DNA of 64,000 nt from Membranipora membranacea. Taxonomy: Eukaryota > Bryozoa > Gymnolaemata > Cheilostomatida > Membraniporidae. The notes beneath the pieces were generated by a model that saw only the letters and a list, made by a program, of their open reading frames with translations, ran no database searches and was not told the DNA's origin. Where the stretch lies: NCBI GenBank assembly GCA_914767715.1, contig OU612067.1, positions 28,000,162 to 28,064,161 on the forward strand, in the 5' to 3' direction. Within the stretch, counting starts at the first letter, position 1. Each line of letters begins with the position of its first letter. Positions 36,473 to 48,879 of this stretch are shown piece after piece. The translations under genes and the position numbers were made by a program.

Positions 36473-37670
36473 TTTATCATACTTGCCAACCTGTACGCAT
36501 AAAGCGTTTGTAAACGCTTATTTGACACTAATTGAGTTTTAAACGCAAAACGCTAGTTGTACTCATTTATGGTTTTCCAAACGCCTGTTCATCTAATTAG
36601 GCAATCAAAAACGCATCTTTTATCTTTAGTGTTTACTTGGTTGTCATGGTTAAATAATAGTCTAAAAATCTGGTATTGGCTGCAGAAAACCATGATGTTG
36701 ATTTACAGTTGACTTTTTACCTGTCCAAGATTTGCATGAGCCAAATTGCAACTTTTCTTCAATGAGACACAACATAACTAGTAATCCATTGTAGAATATG
36801 GTGGTTCTGCCAACTTCAACTTTTCTTTAATCAGAGTAACAAAGTTGTCTACCTCCTTGTTGGGGTGAGATAACTCAGATCTCCTGCCCCAGTGTTTCAA
36901 GGGCAAACCAGGGAGGATGGGCAAACAGCTGGTTTCAAATAGCCTGTCTTGTCCAGACAGGCTAGGTTACAAACATCTTCTCATTTATTATTAGCAGTTT
37001 GCACCTTACAACGCAAAGGGAAAAGACTAATCCCAGCCGGCACAACTATATCTAAACTATGTTGGAAAGATGTTTACCTTAGAGGCTGAACTACGTCTGC
37101 CTAATGTGGCAATCTGTCACGCTATTATATGTTGGAATGGTGCATTTTAGTAGACATTGTTACGATATATAAACTGCCTCTGCTACACATCTAACTAGAG
37201 ACTTGTATATATAGTAACCATGCGTTTTCTTGACACAAATTTATACACAATATATCATACCTCAGTATATATTTCATTTTAATTATGATTTATTGGATTT
37301 AATGTCAATTAGCATTTAGGAGGGTGATTCAGTCCACTGTTGATGTTGCGTAGTAGGCCCATTAGACCATTGGCCTTCCACTAGTGTAGGGTAAGTCATT
37401 GAAACTCCTGAAAGTTTTTTCGAATACAATCTCATTCAATTTTATTCGCAAAAAACATTAAGTGGTGCTTAATGCAGGTAATTTTAACCCTGGCTATATA
37501 TCAACCTATTTCAAAATACTGACATGTATTAATGTTTCAATGTTATTGAATAATGGTTTATTTAAAGAATTATATTGCACTGTTGTGTTGTCACAAGGGC
37601 TTACCAAACGTTAGCAGCTTACCAGGGGAGATAAATGCAAGTAATGTATACAAATTCAACAGATACGCAG

Positions 37671-38178
37671 TCGTAAACGCATCGTTCCCATGCAGTTTAG
37701 AGACTAGATTTGATTTTAAGAAAATGGAATACAACAGTGCAAAATAGAATTGCACACGATTTGGAGCCACACAGAGTGTTAGCAAACAAATCGCAAAGCA
37801 TTTTTTTTCCATATGATGCCAGTATTCTTGCAAATTACTCTCTAGTAAAGTAGCGGTAGTTACTGCGCAGTTACCATATTGGAAAAAACTGTGTTGCTTT
37901 GTATGCACCATTTATGCCTCTACCTGGTCATAAACGCATCATTCCCATGCGGTCTAGAGACTAGATTTGGTTTTAAGAAAATGGAATAAAACAGTGCAAA
38001 ATAGAATTGCACACAATTTGGAGCCACACAGAGTGTAGCAAACAAATGGCAAAGCATTTTATCACATATGATGCCAGTATTTTTGCAAATTACTCTCTAG
38101 TAAAGTAGCTGTAGTCACTGCGCAGTTACCATATTGGAAAAAACTGTGTTGCTTTATATGCACCATTTATGCATCTAA
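37671..38178 (+). repeat. 257-bp tandem duplication
   Basis: Two copies starting (t)cgtaaacgcatcgttccc / tcataaacgcatcattccc and ending near tatgcaccatttatgc, about 95% alike. Stray open frames here on both strands are by-products. Confidence 0.9.
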
Positions 38179-38327
38179 AAGATATTGAATGTTAAACGTG
38201 TACCATGCAACACAGAAACAATCCAATTGCGACATTGGAAACATGTTGCCGCATACAATGTGCCCGCTGGGATGTTGAGTGATCTGCACTCCTATGCTAC
38301 TAAGGACTACTTACTGTGACAATAGCA

Positions 38328-38350
38328 TTTTTCGCGCGTAGCGCGAAAAA
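38328..38350. repeat. Perfect 10-bp-stem hairpin
   Basis: tttttcgcgc gta gcgcgaaaaa, a GC-core hairpin near the right end of the 36481-38457 element. Confidence 0.8.
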
Positions 38351-38958
38351 CTTTTTGGGGCGTTTTCTGGTCATTTGAGGCACCCTGGAGTTTTGTACTC
38401 ATTTTTAAGCATTTTGCAAATTTTTGTACTCATTTTGGAAAAATTAGGTTGGCAAGTCTGCATTTATACTCACTATTAGTAGAGACTTCCAGACTGCTAG
38501 TTCCTTCACTCTAAGACATAATTCCATGAGGTGTATCAGTATCAATCAGAAATGATCAGAAGGAGATGGAAATAGGAGAATGTTAAAAAATTCATTTTCC
38601 TACCAATGAATCAATGATGAATAAAAACCATTATTTTCTCTGGGAATTACCCAACAAAATGATGATGAAATTCAGGGTCAAGGTCAAAATAAATTAGTGA
38701 AGCCTAAACTGGTTACTGGTTACTTAGGCTACAAATGAGTCATCAGGATTTATACAGGGGCACACAACTCCTTATATATAGAGATGTTTTCTCTAACGGA
38801 GGGGAGAGATGATAATGTAATGCCACTGAACCACCGGAGTTAGAGCTCTTTAACTAACAAGCTACGAACCTTTAAAAACCGAACCTTCAATGTGTCTGAT
38901 AACATAATTTCGGCCTATGATGTTCTTTGTAACAAAAAGTCAAAACTTTGATGAACAG

Positions 38959-39072
38959 TTATCCTCTCTTGCACTTTGGCAAATGGTAGAGGACAACTCC
39001 AATCCCAGCAGAGAGTTTGGGACATATGAGCAGGGAGAGTGGGAAGGGAACAGGGAGTTTGTCCCCGACTGA
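38959..39072 (+). CDS. Candidate terminal exon, unidentified
   Basis: After the acceptor gatgaacag the frame reads LSSLALWQMVEDNSNPSREF then EGNREFVPD and TGA. Its acidic, aromatic composition looks coding, but no partner exon or family was found. Could be a remnant of a mobile-element gene. Confidence 0.3.
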   Translation, partial: LSSLALWQMVEDNSNPSREFGTYEQGEWEGNREFVPD

Positions 39073-40581
39073 ACAAAGAAGAGACACCAGGCTAGATCAT
39101 GGCCTGAACGATTTCCAGATTGAGACAGAGGTTCCGGAGAGCTGGGAGCCACCAAGTTCAAACTTAGTGATTATTACCATGGTGGTGCGACTGATCCTGG
39201 ATAATTGAGTGATTATGCACAAATGCACGCAGTGATGCTTTTACTTACTAAATGATGCTTGCAAATATACTCTGTTTATGTGATCATTGCACTGTTTGAG
39301 TGATAAGGTGATCCAATCAGATAACATATTTTATGCGCATTCAAATAAAGGTAATGGTTCAGAGATGAGACTGTTGATGGTGTTTGCACGTGTATTCAAT
39401 GAACTTATTTGTATATTATGGTGCCTGAAAAGCGGCAAAATTAGAGGCAGAAAAAGAGGCCTGAGAGAATAGTAATGGCTCAGGTGGATTAATACTGAAG
39501 TGTGAGCATTCATGGCTGTGAATACACATGTGATGGTAGACCATCGGGGACATAAAGCAGTTCCTATCCAATCATAGTGGCAATGTACGTTGTTAATGAC
39601 AGTAAGCTAACTATCAAGCCATCACTGTTGCATAACAGCTATCACTAGGATTGTGCTGTGACTTCTGGTACTGCGTAACTAAAAAAACAGAAAATATCAA
39701 ATTCAAAGAGAGGTGTTTGATATCATATGTCATGATATTATCAGTTAAAATCTAAAACTCACTTTTTGCTCACTGCGCTCTACTCATAGCTTTAGGGCAG
39801 AATGAGGCAAGCTCCCCGTTTCTTCATTGCCGGTTAATATTATTTGCTTTTTTATGGCTAGATGGTGACTGGTGAAGCTCACACCACATTACATTATCAA
39901 TCATGCTCGACTGGGATAAAATGAATAATACACCAATCAATTTTGGTACATACCTGACCCAACTTGCAGCTTAATTACTATGTAGTTGTTTTACACGAGG
40001 CCTTTTCAGAAGACTAGGATATTATCATTATCAGTTTAGTCCGGGCCACCACAGCTTGAACCTGACTTCGTTACACAGCTATAGTACAGCATGTTAGTCT
40101 GACCATCAGACCAAAATAATTTTGTATGCTGTGGTACGAGTCAGAGAAATCAATAGCTGAGGTTGTAATGAGTAAGGGCCCGCATGGATATCTACAAACA
40201 CAAGATTTCTTATGTTAGTTATTACAGAATATGCAGTTAATATATAGTATTTGCCTAACCACTTTCATACTAGTAGGATCATTTCATAGATGATGAAGCC
40301 TGATCAAGCTAATATAAATTTCAGAGAGGCAACACTGATCTGATATCTCTTAGAGTAGCACAAAATGGTGTATGTAAGACCTAACAGTTAACAGTTATAG
40401 TTATATATATAGTAAATAAGCTCAATTTTTTATAGAAGAATTTTAATGTATATTAGAGGTCCTACTTTCCCCCTCATGCTTTGTTTGAAACCAAAGAACA
40501 GCCATGAACTTTCAAAACAATATTTCAAGATAGACCAACACCCATAGTACATACTTGTTAACTCTGTTGAGAGGTGATGAT
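39073..40581. other. Intergenic
   Basis: No supported gene or repeat; short open frames at 39287-39513 lack any recognisable feature. Confidence 0.5.
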
Positions 40582-40833
40582 TCAGGAGGCAGCCTTCTGC
40601 TCCTCCTGGGACGAGTCAAAGGGGCTCCAATTTACTAAACTGTGACCATTTCTATTAAATAAGTGTGGTGTGTCCTCCATTACAGCCTTCTGTAGTAGCT
40701 CCACATACTTCCATCATTTTCAATAGTCAAACCATTCCTCTCTCCAATGCAAAAGTTCATTTGGATTCATGATGACTAATTTGACAATGACATCTACTTG
40801 GTGTGTACCAAACTGTGCCATCTTGCTCTCCAT
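40582..40833 (-). pseudogene. Degraded 84-codon reading frame
   Basis: One frame from ATG (40833) to TGA (40582) reads like protein (MESKMAQFGTHQVDVIVKLV, HWREEWFDY, WKYVELLQKAVMEDTPH, FDSSQEEQKAAS). It is cut by two in-frame TGA codons (40722-40720 and 40716-40714) three codons apart. No family recognised; the position just inside the right-hand GC-rich repeat suggests a mobile-element gene remnant. Confidence 0.4.
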
Positions 40834-41182
40834 AATTTTTCATCAAGTGACCTTGAGCTAGTGCACCTCGTTAGGATGCAATGAGCTCTGTTAAAAGTCA
40901 AAGTTTGATGTCTGTTATATTATTGGTCACTTATCAAAAACATGACATTTCATTGGCTACTGACAATTTAAACTTTGAGCAAATTGATTTAAGCAGGAGA
41001 GGATAATCCTGAGTTCAGTTTTTAGAGGGTTCGTAGTTCGTGAGTTCGTGTTTCGGTTTTTCGTACCTACCCCAATAGAGCTGTGATAAATTCCCGCTCT
41101 TTTATCAGTTCCGACAGATGAGCAAGTTTTTACAAGTCTATCAATATTGGGAATCATGTGCTCTTGGTAACAAACTTTGAAA

Positions 41183-41271
41183 CTAGCCGAGCTGCGCCAC
41201 ACATAAATTGCCTCTAGCCGAGCTGCGCCATCTGAAATTATTTTCTACCCTGGCGCAGCTCGTCTGCCGTA
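41183..41271 (-). repeat. Tandem 'tggcgcagctcggctag' motif array, right copy
   Basis: Inverted homologue of 32341-32480: the minus strand reads acggcagacgagctgcgcca, then two copies of tggcgcagctcggctag with the same caatttatgtg spacer. The two arrays either end one 8.9-kb element or are two independent insertions. Confidence 0.85.
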
Positions 41272-41730
41272 GTAGGAATCGAAGGGGGTGCACGGGGATT
41301 AATCATGTGAAGTGACAGGCAAGACCATTGGCTGATCAATGTAATTAGAGGCGGAGAATGGCCTTGGTCTCCAATTTAATGAATGCAAATGATGACTGGA
41401 GGGGGGGGGGGATTACGTGTTTGCATTCCACAAACACATATATTACTTACTATACTATTTCATCTTTGCAGCTATGCAGTATATTCATTACTGAATAGAT
41501 TATAGGCTGCAGGCATACAAGCCAAACTAAAGCAAAGCCCACACAAAAGCCCCTGTAAAAGTTCGCATGCGAGCTCCAGGGACCACAGACGAGCGAGTAA
41601 TAAGCCATGCGCAATTGTTTTTTATTTACTTAGTGACATAGGCTCCTCCCCTTTTTCTCGCTACACTGGCTATATCTTGCTCGCTGGCTCATTGCTAGAT
41701 GTGAATCTTTTACCGCGATAGTATGCCCCT

Positions 41731-41800
41731 ATTGGCTAATTATAGTTACATTTATGGCGCGCTTTATTAATAACCACTTTGCCATGGGAGCAGTATAAAT
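41731..41800 (+). promoter_or_regulatory. Core promoter of the MADF gene
   Basis: A TATA box, tataaat at 41794-41800, lies about 100 bases before the ATG, with an inverted CCAAT element (attggctaat) at 41731. Start of transcription would fall near 41825. Confidence 0.6.
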
Positions 41801-41902
41801 ACTGTGTGCAGAACTCACCAGGTTATAGTAGCAATCGAACTAACTATCAGTCACCACATCAATCACACACTTGTCAAGAATTATAACTAGAAATCAGTCA
41901 TC

Positions 41903-44526
41903 ATGTCAACCATCGTGTCAACTAGCCATGAATCCAGAGAGTTTTTGATAAACTTAGTCAAGACATACCCATGCCTATATGATATCAGGAGCAAGGAGTA
42001 CCATGATAGGACAGTAGCTGAAAATGCCAGAGTGGAGATAGCTAGTGAGCTCACTAAACTTAAGGCACATGGAGAATGGACTGGTGAGTAACAACATTTG
42101 TTAATAGTTTCTCTATCCATTCAACAACACCTGTCAGGTATTTATTTTTATTTCATAGAGTAGACAGGACAATTGTACCAAGGTAACTGTTCTGTTTTCT
42201 TTCTATCTCATCTGTAATTTGCAGACTAGAAAATAACTGTTCATTGTTCAAAACAAACACCCTTCACATTTGTGAGAGAAGATTTATCCCAGTCGGTTGC
42301 ATGAGACAAATATGAGTGGTAGGGTAGCCAGAATTGATTGTCAACCACTTTTTCGATCACTCCATTGATGGGATTTATCAGTTTGACCTACACAGTGATA
42401 ATAAGACAGAACTGTGTAACCGATAACAATTCTAGTCAGAAATAATGTTGCACATGAAATGGCTAGTTAAGTTATTGCCTTGTAGTCGCAAACAGGGCAT
42501 GTTGGTTTATTGAAACATGCAAGGTTTTGCAGGCTCGGTTTTTAATGATTTGTTAGGCTCATCTCTCAGCCTCCTATCTGTAATTTGCAAACCAGAAAGT
42601 TACACATGGGACTGATATATTGTCAACCACTTTTTCAACGACTCCATTGATGGCGATTCATTAGTGTGACCTACACATTGATTATTAAACAGGACCCTAG
42701 ACAGAAATCATGTTGCACGTGAAAAAGCTTAGTAAAATTATTGTCCTGTAGTTGCATGTTGGTTTATCTAAACATGCAAGGTTTTGTAGGCTCAGTTTAG
42801 TATAATTTGTTAGGCTAATATCTCCGCCTTTTGCAAAACTTTTTCTGAGCCATATTTAAGCCTCCAGGTATTTCAAGGCAAACTGACAACATTTCTCTAC
42901 TTATTTCCGTTAGTTGGCTATCGTTCAGTGCAAGTTATTTCTACCTCATGGTGTTAACGCCCTGACACAATCCCATCAGTAACTGTCCATACATTCATTA
43001 GCAGTAATTTAAAACATTAATCCCTTGTTAATTAGTGGGACATGTCTGCAGGCAAAGTAGCGCTTTTTGTATCTTCTCCTGCAAAATCCCATCAGTCTGA
43101 AACAGTGCTTTTGTTAACAGTTGAGTGAAAAATAAATAAGTTTTGGCATGTTATGCTGTTTGTGGGAAAGTGGTGAGTTTCTGAATCTGTCTCAGTGAAA
43201 TCCCATCAGTTGGAGTCACTTCTTTGAAATCTGCAATTTGAATTTTAAGTCCATTGTCCATTGACATATGGGAGAGAAGCGACTTTCTGAGTCTCTCTGT
43301 GCAATGGCTCCTCAGGAACAATGAGTCATTGTTCATCTGGAGCATGTATGTGTGGCGACATGTCTCCAGAATCAAATTTAGTAGCCACACTGAACAACAA
43401 TACTTTGGTACTCCCCTTTGCAGATGGTAATGTAGCAAGTATGCACATTCTCTCCTAATTATTAATCAAATATCTGATAATCTTTTTTTTTGTAGCTGCT
43501 GAAGTTCAGAAGACTTTCAAAAATTTGAAAGACTATTACCATCGGATTAAGCGGGATAATGCAAAACTGAGTCGGTCAGGGAGTGGCGACACGCCAGACC
43601 AGCCCAAAAGAAAAAGAAAAGAGTGGCCACTTTTCAAAACCATGACATGGCTGGATGATTATACCACAAGAACAAGGTAATTATGAGACTGATAGTTATA
43701 TCCTATCAACTTACTGGTATCATAAATAAGGATACAAATTTTTTATAAGAAATTAATATAAATTTCAGCTGACAGTGTAGACCAAAGTTGACAACTAAGA
43801 CAAGCTAGATATAATATGTTGTCATTTATTCTCTCAGCGATCCTGTGGCAGTTATACCTAAAATTTTGCTACCAACCACAAGACTGTCAAGTCCGATGAC
43901 TTGAAAAAAATTCGTAACTAATCGCTGCTTTTTTTGGCGACAATCAAATTTCATTGCAAGCCAATGCTAAGCTCATGACCTGCAAGTTCAGCTGCACATG
44001 ACTGACTCATACATACTGCAATAGTTCATACTGCACACATTCCTACATATCAAGCTTACTCATTCTTGCACATGAGGATACTGGTAATGGGGGCTGTGGA
44101 GATGAACATGACTCGCCCTCCACATGACCATGGGCTTCAATCATGATAAATTTAGTTTCATTTCTGGCATTTTCTTTTTACAGCACTGAGACAAGTATCC
44201 GATCGCAATCTGCCAGTAATGTTGCCTACAGTACAGAGGAACCTTGCAGTTCCAGCACGCTCCCGGCCTAAAAAACACCACAGACAGACCTTCCAGAACC
44301 CACGCCAAAAAAATCTAAGAAGACATCCAAAAAAACTGACATAGAAAATCCGATAGTCCAGCATATGCATGATATGAATGATGTATTTAGGGCCTTAGCT
44401 ACGCAACTCAACGTCGTCACCAGCAGCTACAGCACCCCAAGCAAGTCATATGGCACTGGCTATCGACGAAGCGCTTCAAAGGGTACCCCTTCACCAGAGA
44501 ATGCGATGCCAAATAGACATTTTTGA
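41903..44526 (+). CDS. Harbinger MADF-domain DNA-binding protein
   Basis: Exons 41903-42083, 43496-43676 and 44184-44526 (stop TGA), with phase-matched GT-AG introns. Exons 1-2 form the MADF domain (SREFLINLVKTYPCLYDIRS, TFKNLKDYYHRIKRD, PKRKRKEWPLFKTMTWLDDY), a Myb/SANT-like fold that, in Harbinger elements, binds DNA and brings the transposase into the nucleus. Exon 3 has a basic segment (PTPKKSKKTSKKTD) and a C-terminal helix (IVQHMHDMNDVFRALATQL) in the place where BESS-type interaction motifs often sit. The frame of exon 3 holds TAA at 44269-44271 (after STLPA), before the basic segment; otherwise there is no lesion. If TAA stops translation the protein ends after the MADF domain. Confidence 0.85.
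42207..42840 (+). repeat. Diverged tandem duplication inside the MADF intron 1
   Basis: Two units, about 42207-42576 and 42577-42840, share ctgtaatttgca, ttgtcaaccactttttc, catgttggtttat and aaacatgcaaggtttt in the same order. The second unit is shorter and roughly 20% diverged. Confidence 0.75.
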
Positions 44527-44969
44527 AGTTCTAGAAAAGTACACTAATCCTAATAATATGCAGTCAACAAGCTCGATGGTAGAACGCGCCATGAACTTTG
44601 AAGTATTGGACTAACTATTATCAATAAGCTCTACATATATACATATATCACTTGATTAGTAACTTTCCCTTGTATATTTTTTTCTCCAGCATCTAATCAT
44701 AACAAATTTGTCAGTACCTTCTCCGTGTTTTTTATTCATATGCTCAACTTTATACTAAACTCAACATTTTTGTCACTCCGAAACGTTAAATTTTTAAATC
44801 ATCCATTATATCTTCAATTTTTGTCATACCGCATTTTTTTCTTGCAAATTGCATATATCTTCTGCTACCTCATAATATAGATATAGTTAATTAAACCAAA
44901 TTACGTGAATAGTATAAAAATATTTATCAACTCGATTAGTTACAATGCATAAAACAGTCAGGGGCAGTC

Positions 44970-45730
44970 TTGATATATATAATCCGACTAGAGGGAGGGG
45001 GCGTGATGTTATGATTTACCGGTCATTATATGGGGATGTCTCCCCTATGCAGTCTCATATAGCCTGTACGTGTCAAATCTGACTAGAGGAAGGGGGCGGT
45101 GATGTTATGATTTACCGGTCATTATATGGGGACATCTCCCCTATGCAGTCTCATATAGCCTGTACGTGTCAAATCTGACTAGAGGGAGGGGGCGTGATGT
45201 TATGATTTACCGGTCATTATATGGAGACATCTCCCCTATGCAGTCTCATATAGCCTGTATGTGTCAAATCTGACTAGAGGGAGGGGGCGTGATGTTATGA
45301 TTTACCGGTCATTATATGGGGACATCTCCCCTATGCAGTCTCATATAGCCTGTACGTGTCAAATCTGACTAGAGGGAGGGGGCGTGATGTTATGATTTAC
45401 CAGTCATTATATGGAGACATCTCCCCTATGCAGTCTCATATAGCCTGTACGTGTCAAATCTGACTAGAGGGAGGGGGCGTGATGTTATGATTTACCGGTC
45501 ATTATATGGGGACATCTCCCCTATGCAGTCTCATATAGCCTGTACGTGTCAAATCTGACTAGAGGGAGGGGGCGTGATGTTATGATTTACCGGTCATTAT
45601 ATGGAGACATCTCCCCTATGCAGTCTCATATAGCCTGTACGTGTCAAATCTGACTAGAGGGAGGGGGCGTGATGTTATGATTTACCGGTCATTATATGGG
45701 GACATCTCCCCTATTCAGTCTCATATAGCT
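44970..45730 (+). repeat. 95-bp satellite, eight copies with alternating variants
   Basis: Period 95 bp, marked by gactagagggagggggcgtg at about 45082, 45179, 45274, 45369, 45464, 45559 and 45654. From copy 2 on, units alternate between ggggacatctcccc and ggagacatctcccc, i.e. a 190-bp higher-order unit. The ggggacatctcccc variant is itself a small hairpin. It lies between the 3' ends of the convergent Harbinger genes. Confidence 0.93.
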
Positions 45731-46190
45731 TTTTTTGTCGAATTGTAAGTAACGTAAGTAATATAATATGTAAATGATTCAAACTATATATTGGGAAAAG
45801 ACAAATTACTGCTCTAATTTCAGTGAACATCAGAAAAAAATACATGGTGGTCATAGCACAAAGATTGTAGGAGCTATATAATATGTACACGCAATGACGG
45901 TAATATCATATTAATCAGTGGAAGGTCTTCTATTGCCAGTCCAGGTTAGAATGTACGGATGTAAGTTAGAATTAATTTTTTGTTGAATTGTAAGTAACGT
46001 AAGTAATATAATATATAAATGATTCAAACTATATATTGGGAAAAGACAAATTACTGCTCAAATCTCAGTGAACTTCAGATAAAAATACATGGTGATCATA
46101 GCAGAAAGATTGTAAGAGCTATATAATATGTACATGCAATGACGGTAATATCATATTAATCCGTGGCTGGTCTTCTATTGCCAGTCCAGG
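45731..46190. repeat. Tandem duplication including the transposase 3' end
   Basis: About 45735-45955 repeats as 45975-46193: both contain gtaagtaacgtaagtaatat, ttgggaaaagacaaattact and ggtcttctattgccagtcc. The second copy overlaps the last codons of the transposase, so the first is a duplicated, broken tail. Confidence 0.85.
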
Positions 46191-48588
46191 TTACTCTACT
46201 CTCCTGCCAGGAGACTGAGCCTGCAGCGCTGCTAAAAAATCTACAAAACCTGTCCCTCACTTTCTTTGCTCTTATTGAAACATTAGTACCACTCATAAGT
46301 GTCATATCATCTAACTCCCTAACTTCGTCTCTCCATGCTCCTAACCTGATAACTTGCTGCAACGGACCTCTAGCTCCAACATCCTCGTGGTCAACAAATC
46401 CTTCTGGTATGTAATGAGCGATAATCTGCTCCCGTAGGATATTGAAGAGCACACAGGTAGCCTTTACTATTGTCCTTATTCGTGAGATATTTTGCACTGT
46501 CATGTCTGTAGTGAGTACCCGCCATCTAGCTGTCAGTATCCCTGAAAAAGGCATAAGTGATATATTATTATCTCCCACTGTCAGGCAGTGAAGTACGCGG
46601 ATGTAAGTACATCATGGTGATTGTAGACAGAATACTGCAAGCAACTTGACTTAGTCAACACCAGCGGTATAGGAAACAAGGACCAGTTATGACTAGGTAA
46701 AACTAAGTTATCATTTAGTTTAAGCTATAACACTTCTGATGAGAGTGGTGGGGAGGGAGTGGGGCAGGACCTGGTGGTGATAATCATGAATGATGGGGAG
46801 TTGTTAGCATTGTTATGATTCCACACAAAATACTTTTCCTTACCAAATGTATATTCAATAACTCTTCTAGCACGGCTCAGTCTGTGGTTAAAAATCTTCT
46901 TGTCGAGAGTTCCAAGATTGCTACCAGGAAATGGCCTCGTGAACCATGGCTTGAGTGGGAATCCTTCATCGCCAAGAAAAACATAAGGGAGACCTCTTTC
47001 ATCAGGTGGTGGAACTGATCTTATACCATCTACAAGAAAATTGTGAAATACCTATAGTCATGTTAAGGCCAACACAATGCTAAAAAAAGTAAATCGTTAG
47101 TGAATTTTGAATCTTCCTCTGAGAATTTTTCGTTTCAATCCAATGAGTTGTGGGAGTTCGGTTGCTGACGATATCATTACTTGTCAAATATTTTATGACA
47201 GACTTCACCATAAGGAGTTTTAAACCTTTGACTTTTCAAATCTGATTGGATGGACAAAGTGTATATCAGTGATTTCTTATAATTAAAGTTTAGATTGCTC
47301 ACCATTCACCAAGCCATATCCAAACCACGCCCCATCAGCCAAAACAGATGTGTCCTGCCATCTACCATCAGCTCCACAGTCGATGTACAGAAACCGGTAG
47401 TGAGCATCACACATTGCCATGAGATTTATACTAAATGTGCCTTTGTAATTGTGGTTAGCTGACCCGCTGTTCGGAGGCTTTCTGATTTTTACATGCTTCC
47501 CATCAACTACACCAAGACAATTAGGGAATTGCCAAACGCTCTCAAAACTGCAAGAAATGAATAGGTATATATAGTTTAGCAAATTCTAGAGAGAGGCTTT
47601 CCTAAATGTGCCACTTGTAGGCTTAAAATTTACGAGTTTGTTGCAATGCCATTGTTTAGGCAAAGTATCAATCATAATCTTTCGAAAATTAGTAGATAAT
47701 CTTCAACCATAAGCTATTACAAGTCAATAACACGTGCCAGATCACTAAGTGAGTAGATTTAAAACAATGATGAATGGCACAAATTTACAATTTTATGGAG
47801 TTTGTTGTAATGCCATTGTTTAGGCAAAGTATCAGTCAGTCATAATCTACCAAAGATTAGTAGATCTTAATAACATGTGCCTTATCACCAATTGAGTAGA
47901 TTTAAAACAATTGATTGATGGCTATACAATTCCTCTAGAGCTAGATGATGAGGGGCTCAGTGAAATTGAACCATGCTTACCTCAAGTAGGCAAAAATGAC
48001 TCACACACATACATGAAAAATAAACATATAGGCAATTGTTTCAATGTTCACAGGGCACAAATTAGCATAAAATACTTACTCTTTTGCAACAGTGCACCAT
48101 TCCTCAGGAGTTGATGGTAGGGACAGATATTCTGGACTGAACTCATCCCAAATAGCTTGACATGTCTCCTCAACAATCTCCCCAACCGTACTGGCTCCTC
48201 GCATATACCTGTCAGCAATATAAGTAAAACTGTTACCAGTTGCCAAGTAATTGAGTGTGATAGAAAGCCTCTCCATTGGAGATATAGCTTGTCTCATAGT
48301 GGTATCAAGCTTTGCAATCCTAGGCTCAAGCCTCCTGAGCAACCAGTCAAATGTTTGTTTATTCATTCTGGTTTACCGGTAATGTGCACTTACATCATCT
48401 AAATCTCTATACAACAGATATGCATGAAATTCAGATCTTCTCTGGTTATGGCTATTCAACTCACTGACCCAAACTCTGCTTCTAATTTCAACCTCATGAG
48501 CCCTATTTAGATACAGGTACAGGCTAAACATATGGAAGCAGTGTAAGCAATAGAGTATCATCATGGTGACCAGTCTATTATCAGCCAT
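46156..48588 (-). CDS. PIF/Harbinger DDE transposase (DDE_Tnp_4 type)
   Basis: Cuts and re-inserts the element. Exons: 48588-48080, 47547-47303, 47029-46844 and 46541-46156 (stop TAA), with consistent phases; about 442 codons, a normal length. N terminus: helix-rich domain (FHAYLLYRDLDD, FDWLLRRLEPRIAKLD, LSITLNYLATG). Catalytic core: first Asp in LGVVDGKHVKIRKPPNSGS, second Asp in YIDCGADGRWQDTSVL, then LGDEGFPLKPWFTRPF, and Glu in RARRVIEYTFGILTARWRVL. The only lesion is TAA at 48375-48373, between HYR and TRMNKQTFDWLL in the first exon. The 23 bases after a gtaagt-like site there are too few for an intron. ATG at 48588 is followed directly by the family-like N terminus. Confidence 0.92.
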
Positions 48589-48879
48589 ATTAAAATTGTA
48601 TCAATGACAAAGTTTCCTCAAATATATTGGACTGGTAATAGAACTTATTTCTTTCAGCTCTCCTGTTGATATGTTGTTATGACCCCTGGGAAAATACAGG
48701 ACCGCATATGATTAGTATTTGCAATCCTATTGGATTGCTGCAACAAAAGGAACTTTATCGTTGGCTAATAACCCGCTTGTGTGTGCAGTAAATTTCATAG
48801 GCGAGTAAACTCGCCGCGATAAAATCGCGGGTACTAGCGCGATAAATACACGCTCGTCTGCAGTGATGATCCATTTTCT

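Larger units (their letters stand above)
36481..38457. mobile_element. Putative non-autonomous DNA element, 12-bp inverted ends
   Basis: Starts acttgccaacct and ends aggttggcaagt. Subterminal sequence on both sides is rich in gtactcat(tt) phrases. It contains an internal 257-bp tandem duplication and a perfect hairpin, but no transposase frame. The short ends make the borders tentative. Confidence 0.5.

Noticed and set aside
35953-36528. 191-codon minus-strand frame
   Set aside because: It runs through the 500-N gap and is an artefact.
46163-46414. Plus-strand 83-codon frame
   Set aside because: Antisense shadow of the last transposase exon.
48381-48397. Intron at the gtaagt after DLDD in the transposase
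   Set aside because: Only about 23 bases separate it from the next coding stretch in the same frame; too short for an intron, so the TAA is truly in frame.
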